From NCBI RefSeq assembly GCF_040939455.1, contig NC_134112.1, positions 22,904,501 to 22,968,500 of the forward strand: a stretch of DNA of 64,000 nucleotides, read 5' to 3'. The notes under the pieces were generated by a model. The model saw nothing but the letters and a program-made list of their open reading frames with translations. It searched no databases and had not been told where the DNA came from. Shown piece after piece: positions 1-12,860 of this stretch (the first letter of the stretch is position 1; each line of letters starts with the position of its first letter). This DNA is from Microcebus murinus (Eukaryota > Chordata > Mammalia > Primates > Cheirogaleidae). The translations under genes were made by a program, and so were the position numbers.

Positions 1-1974
1 CATTTTAAGATGAAGATCACTCAGAAAATAAATAGAGCTAGGCAATAAGTAGATCTAAAGTCGTTGGTACCCCTCCCTCTTCCCATGGATTCGTGACAAG
101 TAACATGAAAAGCCAAGGCCAGCTGCTGACAAGGGCTCGGCTGTAGACTTGCATTCTTCCAGACTCTGGAAAGATAGAGGAGGATTTTGAGTTTCAGATT
201 TCCTTCTGCTTTCAAAAATAGAAACCTTAGCATTTTCTCATTTCAAGCATATCAGAAGGAACTAGGGTGGTTTTGAGGGGCTCAAGGAATGGTGCAGTTC
301 TAAGAATCTGCAGGAGTGGAAAGAATGCACACTTCCTAGCTGTCTAACCACCCCCAAAATGCAGGGGTACCTAAATAGTCAACCTGCTAGGTAGGGATAA
401 CCTGCTCTTGTTATGTTTTAAAAACGGTACTGGCTGCAAATAGTCATGACTGTTATCAACACTAGCCCAGACATATTTGGTCATCAGAGAAATGCCCACA
501 TGAAGGCGTCCACACATATATGTATGCATATAGTATGTGTTCAATTGGTTCTTATTATTCAGGGATTCCATATTTGCAAATTTGCTTACTCCTCAACATT
601 TATTCCAAATCCATATGACAGTTTGGTAGTCATGCACAAACACGTGCAGAACCATCTCTCATCTCACATGCACATAGGTCCCCAAGCAACACTCTGCCTT
701 CTTGTTTCGGCTCTCATACTATAAACAAGTGTCCTTTACCTAGTCTATTCAGCATCACATTACTCCCATTTGTGTACTTTTTGTTGTCATTTTGTCGTTT
801 AAAATAGTTCCCAAGCATAGCACTGAGGTTCTATCTAGTGTTCCTAAAAGCAGGAAGGCTGTGATGTACCTTATGGAGAAAATATGTATGCTAGACAAGC
901 CGCATTCAGGCATATGTTATAGTTAGTGCTATTGGCCATGAATTCAATGTTCATAAATCAGCAATACATATAAAGGTGTCTTTAAGCAGAAGCACACATA
1001 AAACAGAATCATGTATTGATCAGTTGACAAAAGTGTTGTGACAAGAGGCACATAGGAACCTAACCTTCTATTTACCCTGGAAGCAATGGTTCAGTATTTA
1101 CTAACTGTGAATTAGTGAATTACTAATTCAGTAAAGCAGTGACTTCAAAGAACATAACTACTGTGAATAACACGAATCAATTGTATGTTTATATGTATAA
1201 TATGAGCATGCATATATACGTGTGCATATTCGTGCAATAACTTATCCTAATTCACTGAGGCCATGAAAACTTAATTCCATATTAATCAGTGATAAATGAT
1301 ACCTGGAGAAAGCTATTATCATTCCGTAAAGTACATTTTTTTTTAATTTGGGCTTACAGGTCCTATAACTGATCTTTTAGTTCACTAGCAATATTTTTGA
1401 TCAGAAATAATTTGATTGCACTAACATGATAATGTTACTTAACTAATTCTTAGAAGAGTGGGAGTATGTAGGCTATAATTTATGAATGTCACTGCAAAAT
1501 ATTTGCTTGGAATATGATTACATTCCAGCAACATTTCACTCCAGAAATCTGTCCAAGAATTTGTTATCTAGTAAGTAAATAGACTTTTGAGCGTAATTTT
1601 CTGTCCAAATCTCTTTGGCCATGTACCTATAAACAACAAATACCCTTAAACATCAGCTCAAACTGACTGAGCCAGACCCTCCTGAAGACAAATGCTACCT
1701 TGCTGGGAGGCCGAACCTGAATCCTCCCAAGTCTACTCCCCTCCCTGAGACCCTGTGGGTGAGCAAGACCTCGTCAGTTTCATTTATCTTGCTGCAGCAG
1801 TTCCAGCAGCTTCCTGGCATCTTCCTATTTATTCTCCATGTTTGCCCAGATCCACAGTTTCAACACATCTTGAATCCGGGAAAGAAATCAGCTTAAAAGA
1901 AGCAATAAAAAAATAAGACAAAGTTTTCCTTTCTTATTTGATTATCTCCACAATTCAATTATTTTATAAAAAGC
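1..1974. other. AT-rich intergenic DNA, nothing recognised
   Basis: No gene, RNA or clear repeat was recognised. All open frames are short (under about 95 codons) and look like chance. The sequence lies far downstream of PRR15 in that gene's orientation. Confidence 0.6.
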
Positions 1975-2130
1975 AGCATGTGTTGTGGAAAGAGCCCTGG
2001 ACTGGAGAACAGAATATTATTTTCATCTATGATGTTAATTAACTATGTCAAACAGGCAAATGACTCAAGTAGGCCTGGATTTTCTTATCCGTAAAGGTTG
2101 AGGTTGGATAAGGTATTCTTTAGTGTCTTT
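1975..2130 (+). repeat. MIR-like ancient SINE
   Basis: The order of words matches a diverged MIR core: GTGGAAAGAGCCCTGGACTGG, then a stretch recalling 'aaatgactcaagtaggcctgg', then 'ttatccgtaaa' before a purine-rich end. It is an old fossil with approximate boundaries. Confidence 0.45.
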
Positions 2131-5100
2131 TTTAGGTGAAAAAATTCCAGACTCTAGGCTTCTAGCTGAACTACCTAGGACACTATTGAGGTTTCCCTAA
2201 TCATCCTGACATCAGAAAGACTTCTATTAATAATATGCTTTATATACAGTAAAATATGTAAAAGCAAATAATATATCATATTGGATCTGACAATAGTCCC
2301 ATCCAGTACTGTTTGGCTGAAAAATATGTTGGTTTTTCTCTATGTCATTCTCAGAGATCACAGGTATTAGTAATCTATTAATTCATTCTTTCAACAAATA
2401 TCATTGAGGCCCTGTTATGTTATAGGCACACAGTCAAAAAAACATGGTCCCTATCCTTAAGCCAAACCAAGGTATTGGGTGCCTGAATTTGATAATAGTT
2501 TCATGCTTAAAGTAATAATTATAGGTTAATAATTTGATAGTAAACCAAATTATATTCTTTAAAAATATGTTCAACATTTTTTAAAATAAGAGAAGGGTCA
2601 GCACCAAAGAGAAATGTTTTCATATTTAATGCAAAGATATAGAGCTAATTTATATTTTACCAACTATATGAGGAATTGCATGTGACCTGAGTTAATTGGC
2701 ATCATTTAAAAATTTATTCTAGAATTGTTTTTAGAGATCATAAAATCTGGCCTTCCCCAAGAAGTTACCCCTGGTTCCTTCCTGCATGTCCATCCTTCAG
2801 GTTATAGCTTTTTTTTTCTTTCAGTAATCAACTATCAAATGAAACCAAAAAGTATTTATTAAGTAGCTTATGATAAGGCTATGATTTCTTTTGCCCTGGG
2901 TGCCTAAATATTTATTTTATTGTTTTTGTGATTTTTTAATGAGCTCTTTAACACCCTTCATGAAGCAAGATAAGGTAGAAATAAACTACTAGCTTAATTA
3001 ACATTGTGAGATTTCTATGTTCGAATTTAGCTAAAATCATCTCATATGTGTTTATATTTTGTCCTAAGTTTTGTTTTTTGGGGAAGGCAAGATCTTCCTG
3101 ACATGTAATCTGCTATGTAAAGAATTATGTAATTCTTTTTATTAGATTTTGTACCATTTCCTTTATAAATCAATGTTTGGCAAAGCAAATCTTATTTTCC
3201 CATTAGTTTACATTATAACGTCAAACCATTTTTGTTTGCTTATAAATTTATCTACAATTTGGGCCTTCATTATCCTCATTTTGAGGCCTTCTCCCCCACA
3301 TATTCTCTGCACCTACAAACACTATGGTAATTCCAAATTTAGGAATATTTTTGGTGAATCTTTTTGTAAGCTAAAGAGTTTTTTAGTAATAAAACATAAT
3401 TTCTGTCTCTAAGCAATCTGTTCTATAAATTCAGACTTTCCTTAACTTATAGTTTATTAATTTGGGACATTTTTATAAATATGTGGACTTAATAAATAAT
3501 ATTTCCTGGGAGTCTTGAAATACAGAAATTATGATTTCACAATAAAACACTTTAATCACCTAGCATGCCAGGTATAGAACAACAAGACCACATATCTGTG
3601 TAATATTCATGTAATCAGATAAAAAATTTTTCTTAATATTTAATATGCCATTTTTCTTGTAAAATAAAATAAATGAATTTTCCATAGAAATAGTGCTTTT
3701 TATAACTTATTTTTATCATTTAGTGCTGCTAATTGGGAACAAAGCACTATGAAGTACACTGTGAATCGAAAAGCTACAATTCCCCCTTAGATCTATCTAA
3801 ACAGAAGGAAAATTAATATTTATTTCAAGTTTTTATCCTCCAAAGAAAGGAAATTATTTGTCTTAAGTATATTTCTAGAATTAGTCTAAAGAAAATAAGA
3901 TTTTGCTAAACAATTTAGCTGATTTTTTCTGCTTCAGAAAGTCAAGCTTTTAAATCAAGAGTCACTTAGTGTGATCTTATATTATCTTAAAACTCAATCA
4001 TAATTAACTTGCTTTTCCAAACTTAATAGAAGAGACAGCCATTCTTAGAATGAGACCTTTGCCATTTAATATTGTGTTCAAACATAAATTAGAAAATTAG
4101 GAAAGATAAGAATCCCTATTACAAGGTATTCATAAACTAAGAATGCATCTGTTCTTAGGATTGTTAAGGTGTGGTTGAAGTTTAATGATTGCACACAGAA
4201 AGAAAATTTTAAATACATAGAGTAATCTTTGACCTTAACTATATTGAGTCAACAGAGTACAAGAGTAACTTCCGGTAATTATTTTTACTCCTCCTCACGA
4301 AGAACATCAGAGAATTTGGTGAGAAAATATCACTAGGAAGTCCATGTATACACGTGGATGCTAAGCATTTTATATTTTTCCTTTATTTAAATTTGTTATT
4401 TTATTATGATAAGAGATCAAAGAGAAGTAGCTGTGTTTCATTTTGAGTCCTATTACCTGTTTAGAAATACTAAATTTTGATGAAGAACATGAAGAAAAAT
4501 ACTAAATAATAAAAACTACTGTTTATTATTTTCGACCAGATATCACGCTTAGCATTCTACATAAACCATGAATTTATTCCATCAGAGTAATGATGATGAT
4601 GATGACAATAGCTCATTTGGTAGGCACCCATTAGGTGCCTAGGTTGCTCTAGGCATCTGAGATATGATAGGGAAGTGATGCGACACAGTCTCCCATCTCA
4701 TGGAGCTGAAGGCTAGTGGAGAGGTGTAGACAAATCAGTAGTTCTAGAATGTCATGAGGCTGTGATGGGAGAAGTATAGGGTGCTATAGAGGAAGCACAT
4801 TGAAGGGATGTTTGGGGCAGAAAGACAAGGTGTGTGTATTACAGAGGGCTTCCTGGATGAATTCATATCAAAACAGCCCTAAAAGGATGAGGCAGCCATA
4901 CAAAGGACAAGAGTATTCGCAGAAATAGCATGACACTTTTAAAGGACTGACCACTTTTCAGTATGGTGGGAACAGAGCATGCAAGGTGGTAATGAGACAC
5001 AGCTTGGGAGGAAAGTTTGAGCTGCTCACAAAACTCACACTGGAGGAGCTGAAGCTTGAGATTAGAGAGGATAGTGTCATGATCAGGTATGTACCTTAGA

Positions 5101-5450
5101 AAGACCACAGGCTGCTGCTATGTAGATGAAGGATGGGGGAGGGGGACAAGATCATTGGCAACAAAGCAAGTTAGTAAACTTGTAGTCATTTGACAAGAAA
5201 TGATGATAGCCTGACCCTAGGGGAGTGACATTGGAAACAGATAAAATGTGGTTTGATTCAAGTGATATTTAGGATGTGAACTCGATAGGCCTTGGTGTTA
5301 ATTAAAATGTGTGGGTGAAGGAGATGGAGGGAGAAAGGTATTTGCCAAGAGTTTGATGTGGGTTCCTGGGGAGATGGGGTTGGCATTTAATGAAATTGGG
5401 ATCAGAGGAGGAGGAACATATTTTGGGGTGGCTGTTGGATATTCAAGGAA
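2131..5450. other. AT-rich intergenic DNA, few recognisable repeats
   Basis: Mostly unique AT-rich sequence. Around 4600-4860 there is a short stretch with 'catggagctgaaggctagtgg', a wording seen in an old mammalian interspersed repeat that I cannot name; a related stretch occurs at 38465-38700. No coding potential was seen. Confidence 0.5.
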
Positions 5451-5600
5451 ACCCAGAATTTACACACGAGGAAACTAAAACTTAAGGAGATTGATAACCT
5501 GTTCAAGATCACACAGACAGGATTTGAGACCAGGTGGTCTGGCTCCAGATTTCTTTCTATATTAATCACTATACTACATTGCTCCTCAAATCTTGATGGA
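5450..5600 (-). repeat. MIR-like ancient SINE, antisense
   Basis: It reads as the reverse complement of MIR: 'gaggaaactaaaactta', then 'caagatcacacagacagg', then 'tggtctggctccag', then 'atcactatactac'. The copy is diverged and the ends are approximate. Confidence 0.6.
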
Positions 5601-6145
5601 GGAGTAATAGATCTTGAAGATTTGTATTCTCTCAATACCTCTTCTTTTCTGATCCTATAGGGCAATGTCAGGATATGGGGCTCTAATTCAGCTGTGCTAA
5701 TAACTGCTTGACCCTGGGCAAATCATTAACAGTTCAGATCACTGAATCTAAAAGAAAGGAGCTGGAATAGGTCAGTATTTCCCAAAGGGGCTTTAGGAGC
5801 AGGCCTGGAAGGAGCTTAGGAAGAGGTGAGCATGAGCAAATGGGGTTTATCCCAAGAATGCAAGGCTGGTTCAACATTCGAAAATTAGTCAACATGAGTT
5901 ATATTGAAAAAAACCACATGATCATATCAATAGATGCAGAAAAATCATTTGACAAATTCAATGTGCATTCATGATGAAAATGCTCAACAAACTAGGAACA
6001 GAAGGGAACTTAACATGATAAAAGGCATCTACTAAAACAGCTGAATCATACACAATGGTGAAGACTGGATGCTTTTGCTTTAAGATTAGGACAGGGTTCA
6101 ATATCGGAACAAGATTCTCACCACCTCTATTTAAGAGCATACGGT

Positions 6146-6470
6146 GGCCGGGCATGGTGGCTCACGCCTGTAATCCTAGCACTCTGGGAGGCCGAGGTGG
6201 GAGGATCGCTCAAGGTCAGGAGTTTGAAACCAGCCTGAGCAAGAGTGAGACCCTGTCTCTACTAAAAATAGAAAGAAATTAATTGGCAAACTAAATATAT
6301 ATAGAAAAAATTAACTGGGTATGGTGGTGCATGCTTGTAGTCCCAGCTACTCAGGAGGCTGAGGCAGGAGGATCGCCTGAGCCCAGGAGTCTGAGGTTGC
6401 TGTGCGGTAGGCTAATGCCATGGCACTCTAGCCCAGGCAACAGATTGAGACTCTGTCTCAAAAAAATAAA
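6146..6470 (+). mobile_element. Alu SINE (strepsirrhine type) inside L1
   Basis: A dimeric Alu beginning GGCCGGGCATGGTGGCTCAC, with the strepsirrhine AATTAATTGGC plus TATATA middle linker, and ending in an A-rich tail. Short, slightly diverged flanks (gcatacgg and gcatatgg) look like the old target-site duplication in the L1. Confidence 0.93.
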
Positions 6471-7387
6471 AGGGCATATGGCAAGTCCTAGTTAGTGCAA
6501 TAAGGAAAAGAAAAGAAATAAAAGATATAGAGACTGGAAAAGAATTAATAAAACCATCACTATTTGCAGATAATATGGTTTTCTATATAGAAAGCTCAAA
6601 GAATGTACCAAAAAAGCCCAAAACCTCCTATAACTAATATAACTAATATGTGAGTTTAACAAAGTCTCAGGCTACAAGGTCAATATGAAGAAAACAATCA
6701 TATTTCATATACTATCAATGAAAAATTGAAAGTCGAAATTAAAACATACCATTTACAAATAGCTCTAAAAAACGAAATACTTAGGTATAAATATAACAAA
6801 ATATTTACAGAACTGCATGCTGAAACACTAATGAAGGAAGTCAAAGATGAACTAAATAGAAACATTGTATTCATGTACCAGAAGACTATTGTTAAGATGT
6901 TAATTCTACTCAAATTGTTCTACAGCTTTATTAAAACCCCAATAAGAATCCCAGCAGAATTCTTTTTAGTTATTGACAACATGATTCCAAAACTTGTATG
7001 GGAGATTGAAGAAAATGGAATAGACAAAATAATTTTGAAAAAGAAGGACAAAGTTGGGAGATTCACCTGCCTGATTTTAAGACCTGTTATAAAGTCACAG
7101 TGATCAAGACAGTGTGGTATCTGTAAAATGACAGACACATAGATCAATGAACAGAATAGAGTCCAGAAGTAGAACCACACTCATATGTCCAATTTCTCTT
7201 TTGACAAAGGTGCAAAGACAATTCATGGAGGAAGCATAGGATTTTCAACAAATGGTGCTAAAACAACTGACTACACATATGAAAAAAAGAATGTCAATGC
7301 ATACTTTATACTATATACAAAAATTAACTTAAAATGGTTCACAGATATAAAGGTAAAATATAAAATGTTAAAACTTTTGGAAGAAGT

Positions 7388-7735
7388 TGTTGGGCATGAT
7401 AGCTCATGCCTGTAACCCTAGCCCTTTGGAAGGGCAAGGTGGGAGGATCACTTGAGGCCAGGAGTTGGAGACCAGCCTGAGCAAGATAGTGAGACCTTGT
7501 CTCTACAAAAAGTACAAAATTAGCCAGGCATGGTGGCACACACATGTAGTTGCAGCTACTCAGGAGGCCAATGCAGGAGGATCACTTAAGCCCAGGAGTT
7601 TGAAGTTGCAGTGAGTTACAATGACAAAACTGTGCTTTAGCCTAGGCAACAGAGTAAGACCCCATCTCAAAAAGAACCAACCAACCAAACTAACAACAAC
7701 AACAACAAAGCAAAAAAACAAAAACAAAACAAATT
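7388..7735 (+). mobile_element. Old Alu SINE (AluJ-like) inside L1
   Basis: A diverged dimeric Alu (starting tgttgggcatgatagctcatg) without the strepsirrhine linker, with the middle 'ctacaaaaagtacaaaattagcc' typical of old Alus. It ends in an AAC-rich tail. It predates the strepsirrhine-type copies. Confidence 0.88.
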
Positions 7736-8829
7736 TTGGAAGAAAGCATGAGAAAGTCTTCATGACTTTGGGTTTTGCAGAGTTCTTAGAGATGACATAA
7801 AAGTCCAATATATAAAAGGTAAAAATTGCTACATTTGAATTAACAAAATTAAAAACTTTTGCTGCATGAAGAAAATGAAAAGCAAGCTAAAGACTGAGAA
7901 AAACTATCTGCAAATCATATATCTGACAAGAGTTATATCCAGAACATATAAAGAACTTTTAAAATTCAACAACAAGAAAGCAAACTCTAAAAATATGGGC
8001 AAAAGATCTGGACACTATAGAAAGAAACATATAAGGATAGTAAATAAGCACACAAAAAGATACTTAACGTTATTAATACCTAGGCAAATGCAAATTTAAG
8101 CCACCATGAGATACCTTTACATATATTTCAAAATGGTGAATACCAAAACAAAAACTGACAATATCAAGTACTGACAAAGAACTCTCATATGCTACTGGTG
8201 GGAATGCAAAATGGTAAAACCACTCTGGAAAAACAGTTTGTCAGTTTCTTAAAAATTTAAACAGACACTTGTCCTATGTAAATTACCTTAGAGAAATGGA
8301 ACATCAGGTCTCCACAAAAACCTGTATTCCGATCATTATGGCAGCATTATTCATAACTGAAAAAAAACCTGGAAACAACCCAAATTCATTCATTAGAAAA
8401 ATGGATAAACAAACAGTGATACATACATAAATGAAATACTACTCAACAATGAAAAGGAACAAACTATTGACACTCTTGACAACATGGATGCATTATGCCA
8501 ATCAATGCATTGTGACCAATAAAAGAAGCAAAGCCCCAAAAGTTAGATATTGTAACATTCCATTGCTTAGCATTCTGGAAGAGACAACGCTACAGGGATG
8601 GAGATAATACCAGCAGTTACTAGGATTTAATAGTGGGGGAGGACTTGACTACAGAGGGGCATTGTGGGGGAATTTTATGGAGAGAGGAGATTGTTTTGTC
8701 TCCTGAGTGGGGATGATTGTTATACCACTCTATGAATTTGTCGAAACCAACAGAACCGTACACCAGAAGGGATTTTTATCATGTGTTAATTTTAAAATGA
8801 TTTTTAAAAAATAATGAGTGATGACAAAA

Positions 8830-9790
8830 TGGGAGATTTTAAAAATGCTTAAAACTCTTCTCTCTGTAAAAAATGATCAAAATACCTAGGTACAAACACG
8901 GAGAAGGTTTGCAAAAAATAGGTGGGGAATTTGCGAGCAATGATGAGGTCAACAGGTAGAGGATTTGGATCCCCTGAATGTCATTCACAGATGTAAACAG
9001 TCAATCCACCACCATCTCTCCAGCAGTCTTGGTGGTCCTTCGGGGGAGCATTCCCGCCAGCGACCACCAGGGGCAGCACAGAGATGCCTAAGCCCTCCAG
9101 CGAACCCCAGAAGATGCAACAGCAAAAAGGATCACATTAAAGGGCACACTTTGCAAGTCTGGGTCTTAACTCACTCCTGTTGCAGGTGGCAGAGAGTGTG
9201 GCGTCACGTGACCGCAGAAGCGTTCCAAGTGGATGCTTGAGGTGTTGTAAGTGTGTGGAGCCTGGCTGGGCCTGGAGACCCTGCATGGGTGAACCACCTG
9301 GGGGGTGGGCCTGTCTTTAGGGTGACTGAGGGAACACGGAGCGAAAGGAACTTTCTCAGGGAGCACGAGCCTCTGCTCTGGCTTCTTCCCCTCTCGCTGG
9401 TGCCTGCAGAGTGGAAACCAGAAACGTGGGATGGGACAGAAACTCTGAACAGCACAAAATGAGCATGCTTAGGGTGGCAGCTGCGTGAGGGGCTGGGGGG
9501 GTGGTTGAGGGAGAGTAGGGAGAGAGGCTGTGTGGGGACAGATGAGGGCAAAGGGTCTGAGCAGGTGCCAACCCTCCTCACCTCGTCTCTCCCTTTTTGT
9601 TTCTTTTTTCCTTCCTCCCTTTCTTTCGTTCTTCTATTCTCATTGGCATTCTCCCACCCCCAGCCCTTTTCCTCTTCTGTGCTGTGTGTCTCCATCTTCC
9701 CTCTGGCCTCCCAGGCACAGCCAGTCAGTCAGCAGGGTGACAGATGTTCACTGAATATGGCCGAGAAGGGACCATGGGAGCAAAAGGTGA
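8830..9790. other. Unique intergenic DNA, moderately GC-rich
   Basis: No repeat or gene was recognised. Several overlapping open frames of 60-163 codons exist on both strands (for example 9204-9695 minus). None resembles a known protein, and their overlap on both strands suggests low stop density from GC content. Confidence 0.5.
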
Positions 9791-9794
9791 TGGA

Positions 9795-10285
9795 GTAGTT
9801 TCCTGTGGCTGCCAACACAAATGATCACAAGCCGGGTGACTTAAAATAACACCAATTTATTCTCGCCATTCTGGAGGCCAAAAGCCTGCACTCAAGGTGT
9901 TGGCAGGGCCACGCTGCCCCTGTAGGCTCCCGGGGAGAGTCCCTTCCTTGCCTCTTCCAGCTTCTGGTGCCTCCAGGCATTCCTTGGGTGAAGGCTGCTT
10001 AACTCCAACCTTTGCCTCTCTCTACATGTGGCCTTCTCCTCTTCCCTCTTTGTGTCTCTCCGCAATGGCGGTTTGTTGACTGAATACATGTGAATAATTA
10101 TGCAGGGCCCACCTTGATAATCCAAGTTGATGTAAGATTCTTAACTCAATTACAACTGCAAAAGCTATTTCCCCAAATAAACTCATATTCACAGGTTCTG
10201 GGGGTTAGACCCCTTTTGGGGCCACCATTCAGTCCACTGTGTATGACATTCCCACCTCCAGATAGCATTCAGTTCTTCTGTCCTC
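9795..10285 (-). mobile_element. MaLR/MLT1-like solo LTR, antisense
   Basis: It reads as the reverse complement of an MLT1-type LTR: 'ggctgccaacacaaatgatcac', then 'ggtgacttaaaataacacc', 'attctggaggccaaaa', 'caaggtgttggcagggcc', and near the end 'attcacaggttctgggggtta'. It is diverged and no internal sequence is present. Confidence 0.7.
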
Positions 10286-10489
10286 ATACATTCAGTAAGC
10301 CAAATACTTATTGGTGGTGAACTATTACCTAACATCATGCTATTCTATAGAACAAGTAAGAGGTAAATGCTATTCATTGGCTCTATACTTAGGGAGCTGA
10401 CCATCTGGTTGGAGATTCACAATAAATTCTTAGAAAAACCCCCCAAAGCCAAAAAAAAACCCACAGAAAACAAAAAACAAAAAAACCCT

Positions 10490-11060
10490 CCTAACACAAG
10501 AAAGTTCAAGAATACAATAATTTAATAATGTCATCACATAAATGTGATTAAAAGCAATCTAGTCGGAGAAACAAAACTAACATATATCTCATGATTAAAG
10601 AACAATTAAACCAATGACACCATAAAAAAGTTCAAAGAATATGAAGAGAGTTCACATAAAAAAGACATAGAAATTAAATATTCCAAGAGATACTGAAACT
10701 CACTCATAATGAGAGAAATGCAAGCCCAAACTACTTTGAGATGTATGCCATTGCCATTCAGTAGTTAAAATCCTAAAGTTTGATAAGACTCTCTTGGCAA
10801 GGTTGTGGGGAAACAGCTCTTCCATACATTGCTCGTGAAGTATCAATGGGTACAACACTTACAGAGGCAATTTGACAACATCTGTAAAATTTATCTGTAA
10901 AGAATTGTGAAGTCTATATTCTTTGATGCAACATGCATACTTCTAGGATTTTATTTTACAGAGAAATTTACGGGGTGCAAAATCTATGTTCAAATTATTC
11001 TGTATAGCATTGTCTTAAAGAGCAGAATATTGGAAATAAACCAAAGACTTTGCAGTAGGA
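10490..11060 (+). mobile_element. Old L1 fragment (ORF2/3' part)
   Basis: Word order matches the diverged end of an old L1: 'aatattccaagagatactg', 'actcactcataatgagagaa', 'caaggttgtggggaaacag', and 'gcatacttctaggattt'. No frame survives. Confidence 0.65.
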
Positions 11061-11537
11061 GGCTGGGGTTATGTCTCTGAGAGCCCCACGGGCTGGAGTA
11101 CTAGGGAAGTCCTCTGGAGGCGCCAGGACTCAAGCTTCCCCTTCCTTGTCCTGTCTGTCACTCTTCTCAAATATCCATCACCTTCAACACAGTGAGTGCT
11201 TCCCGCAGCCCTGCTCTGTTCCTGCCCTCGGCTTCTACAGCAGCCTTCAGGATATCATGGAAAGAGTGAGAAATATTCCCTCTGAGGTCCATAGCTAAGG
11301 AGCATATTGAAGCACATGTTCCGCCCACCCTGCTCTCCAATCTGGACGCTGTCCCCATCAGGCTGACATAAACATGCAGGGCCAACTCCATCATAGCCAA
11401 TAAAGTTATTCACTGCTTAAAAGGGTCTGCATAAACAAACATGTGTCACTTGGCAACACTCAGTGGTGACCTTCCTGCACTTGGCATCAAAGAGCCCAAG
11501 AAACCCTGGGCCTGTATCCTTTAGAGGAAGTTCAGGT

Positions 11538-11539
<2 letters not shown>
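11061..11539. other. Unique intergenic DNA
   Basis: Nothing recognised; it ends at a CA microsatellite. Confidence 0.5.

Positions 11540-11579
<40 letters not shown>
11540..11579. repeat. (CA)20 microsatellite
   Basis: An uninterrupted CA run of about 40 bases, followed by imperfect CA/CT repeats to about 11605. The cysteine- and valine-rich open frame across it is an artefact of the repeat. Confidence 0.97.
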
Positions 11580-11581
<2 letters not shown>

Positions 11582-11876
11582 CAACACACTCTCACACACA
11601 CTCATTCACTCTAAAATCCAGCCCATTAGGAGCTGATTTCCAGGAAAGCTGCAACATAAATTGTCCCATTCCAATCTATTCGTGTTTTCAGATGTTGAAT
11701 CCATTTTTCCTAGCGTAGAAAGAAGCCAAGGATAATGAAGAAAACAAAGGATTTGAATTCAGAAGACTCAGCTTTTTAGGACTCCCCAGCCATAAAACCT
11801 TGGCGGATCACTTAATTTCTTTGCGACTCCATTTGTCATCCACAAAACAGAAAGCGAAGTAACATCTGCCAAATCA

Positions 11877-12197
11877 GATTGTACTGCCTAACGGCCCCCA
11901 CCCCCAAACTCGGTGGCTTAAAATACCACCAATTAATTTTGTGCACAATTCTGAAAGTCGCCATTTTGTTCTGAGTTCAGCTGGGTGGTTCTCGTGTTAA
12001 CTAGACTCTCCCACACAACTCTAGTTAGTGGCCAGGTTGGTTGGTGGCCAGCTGGTCTAAGATGGCCTCAGAAGGACGGCACATCTTGGTTCCATGGTCT
12101 CTGTCCTCTAGCAGGCTAGCCCAGACTTGCCTCAAGTTGGAGGTAGGGTCGTAAAAGAGGGTCGAAGCTGACAAGGCCCCTTGAAGCCTAGATTTGA
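11877..12197. mobile_element. Ancient LTR-like repeat, left part, split by an MLT1
   Basis: Wording matches a widespread old mammalian LTR-type repeat: 'ctcggtggcttaaaatacc', 'gttctgagttcagctggg', 'gccagctggtctaagatgg', 'ctagcaggctagcccagact', 'aggccccttgaagcctag'. The remainder appears to resume at about 12690-12860 ('gactccatatcttgatgggagg', 'ctgcaaagtcacgg') beyond the MLT1 insertion. I cannot name the family. Confidence 0.55.
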
Positions 12198-12655
12198 TGT
12201 TACAGATTGAATTGTAGAATATTATCCCAAAGTTCATAGTTGAAGCTTTATCTCCCGATGTGACTGCATTCTGTCCTGTTTGGTGGCAGTTGTGACTATT
12301 TCTTACTTACTAGGCAGGGTGGAGTGGATATGTATAGGGCCAATGAGGAGATAATAAAGGTTAAATGAGGTCATAAGAACGGGGCTTCGATCAGATAGGA
12401 CCAATGTCCTTAAAAGAAGAAGAAGAGACAACGGAGATCTCTCCCTGAGCACAGGCACAGAGGAAAGGCCAGGAGAGGACACAGTGAGAAGGAAACCAAA
12501 TGCAAGCCAGAAGAGAGGCCTCCCCAAGAATCAGCCCTGATGGCACCTTGTTCTTGGAATTCTAGCCTATAGATTTGTGAGAAAATACATTTCTGTTGTT
12601 TAACCCACCCAGTCTGTGGTATTTTGTTATGGCAGCCTGAGCACACTCATAGACC
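12198..12655 (+). mobile_element. MLT1-type LTR (ERVL-MaLR)
   Basis: It starts TGTTACAGATTGAATTGTAG and continues through 'ggttaaatgaggtcataa', 'ccaatgtccttaaaagaaga' and 'aatacatttctgttgtttaa' to 'ttttgttatggcagcc', the order of an MLT1 LTR. It sits inside another old LTR-like repeat. An unusual stretch at 12274-12330 is not part of the usual MLT1 order and has a second copy at 12932-12988. Confidence 0.75.
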
Positions 12656-12662
12656 TGGAGTG

Positions 12663-12702
12663 CACTTTTACTGCATTCTATTCACTTTTACTGCATTCTA
12701 TT
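12663..12702. repeat. Perfect 20-bp tandem duplication
   Basis: The unit CACTTTTACTGCATTCTATT occurs twice in direct succession (12663-12682 and 12683-12702) with no mismatch. Confidence 0.97.
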
Positions 12703-12860
12703 TGCCAAAGCCAGTCATGAGACTATCCCAGAGACAAAAGTTTAGGAAACAGACTCCATATCTTGATGGGAGGAACTGCAAAGTCACGGATCAAAGGGAT
12801 GTGCATATAGGAATAGTAATTGAACTTGCCTGCCACATATGGCATTTGTATGGATCACAG
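12690..12860. mobile_element. Ancient LTR-like repeat, right part
   Basis: Probable continuation of the repeat at 11877-12197 after the MLT1 insertion, judged from the words 'gactccatatcttgatggg' and 'aactgcaaagtcacgg'. Confidence 0.45.

Larger units (their letters stand above)
5838..8825 (+). mobile_element. L1 LINE fragment (ORF2 part and 3' UTR), interrupted by two Alus
   Basis: The sequence follows the L1 ORF2 order. The segment near 5860 ('aatgcaaggctggttcaac') begins a reverse-transcriptase region. Further ORF2 pieces follow at 6470-7180, 7180-7380 and 7740-8100. The familiar ORF2 C-terminal part and a 3' UTR-like end run to about 8825. Stops and frameshifts break ORF2; the longest surviving frame (6726-7103) is only 125 codons, so the element is dead. 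Alus at 6146 and 7388 are inserted in the same orientation. No 5' UTR or ORF1 is visible, so it is 5' truncated. Confidence 0.85.

Noticed and set aside
6726..7103. 125-codon plus-strand frame
   Set aside because: It is a piece of L1 ORF2, not a host gene.
9063..9080. Possible CTCF site CCACCAGGGGCAGCAC
   Set aside because: It lacks one G of the core compared with the usual motif; a single imperfect match in 64 kb is expected by chance.
9204..9695. 163-codon minus-strand frame
   Set aside because: Low-complexity Glu/Lys- and Ser/Pro-rich translation of a purine/pyrimidine-skewed stretch, with equally long frames on the other strand.
11417..11605. Cysteine/valine-repeat protein frame
   Set aside because: Produced by the (CA)n microsatellite.
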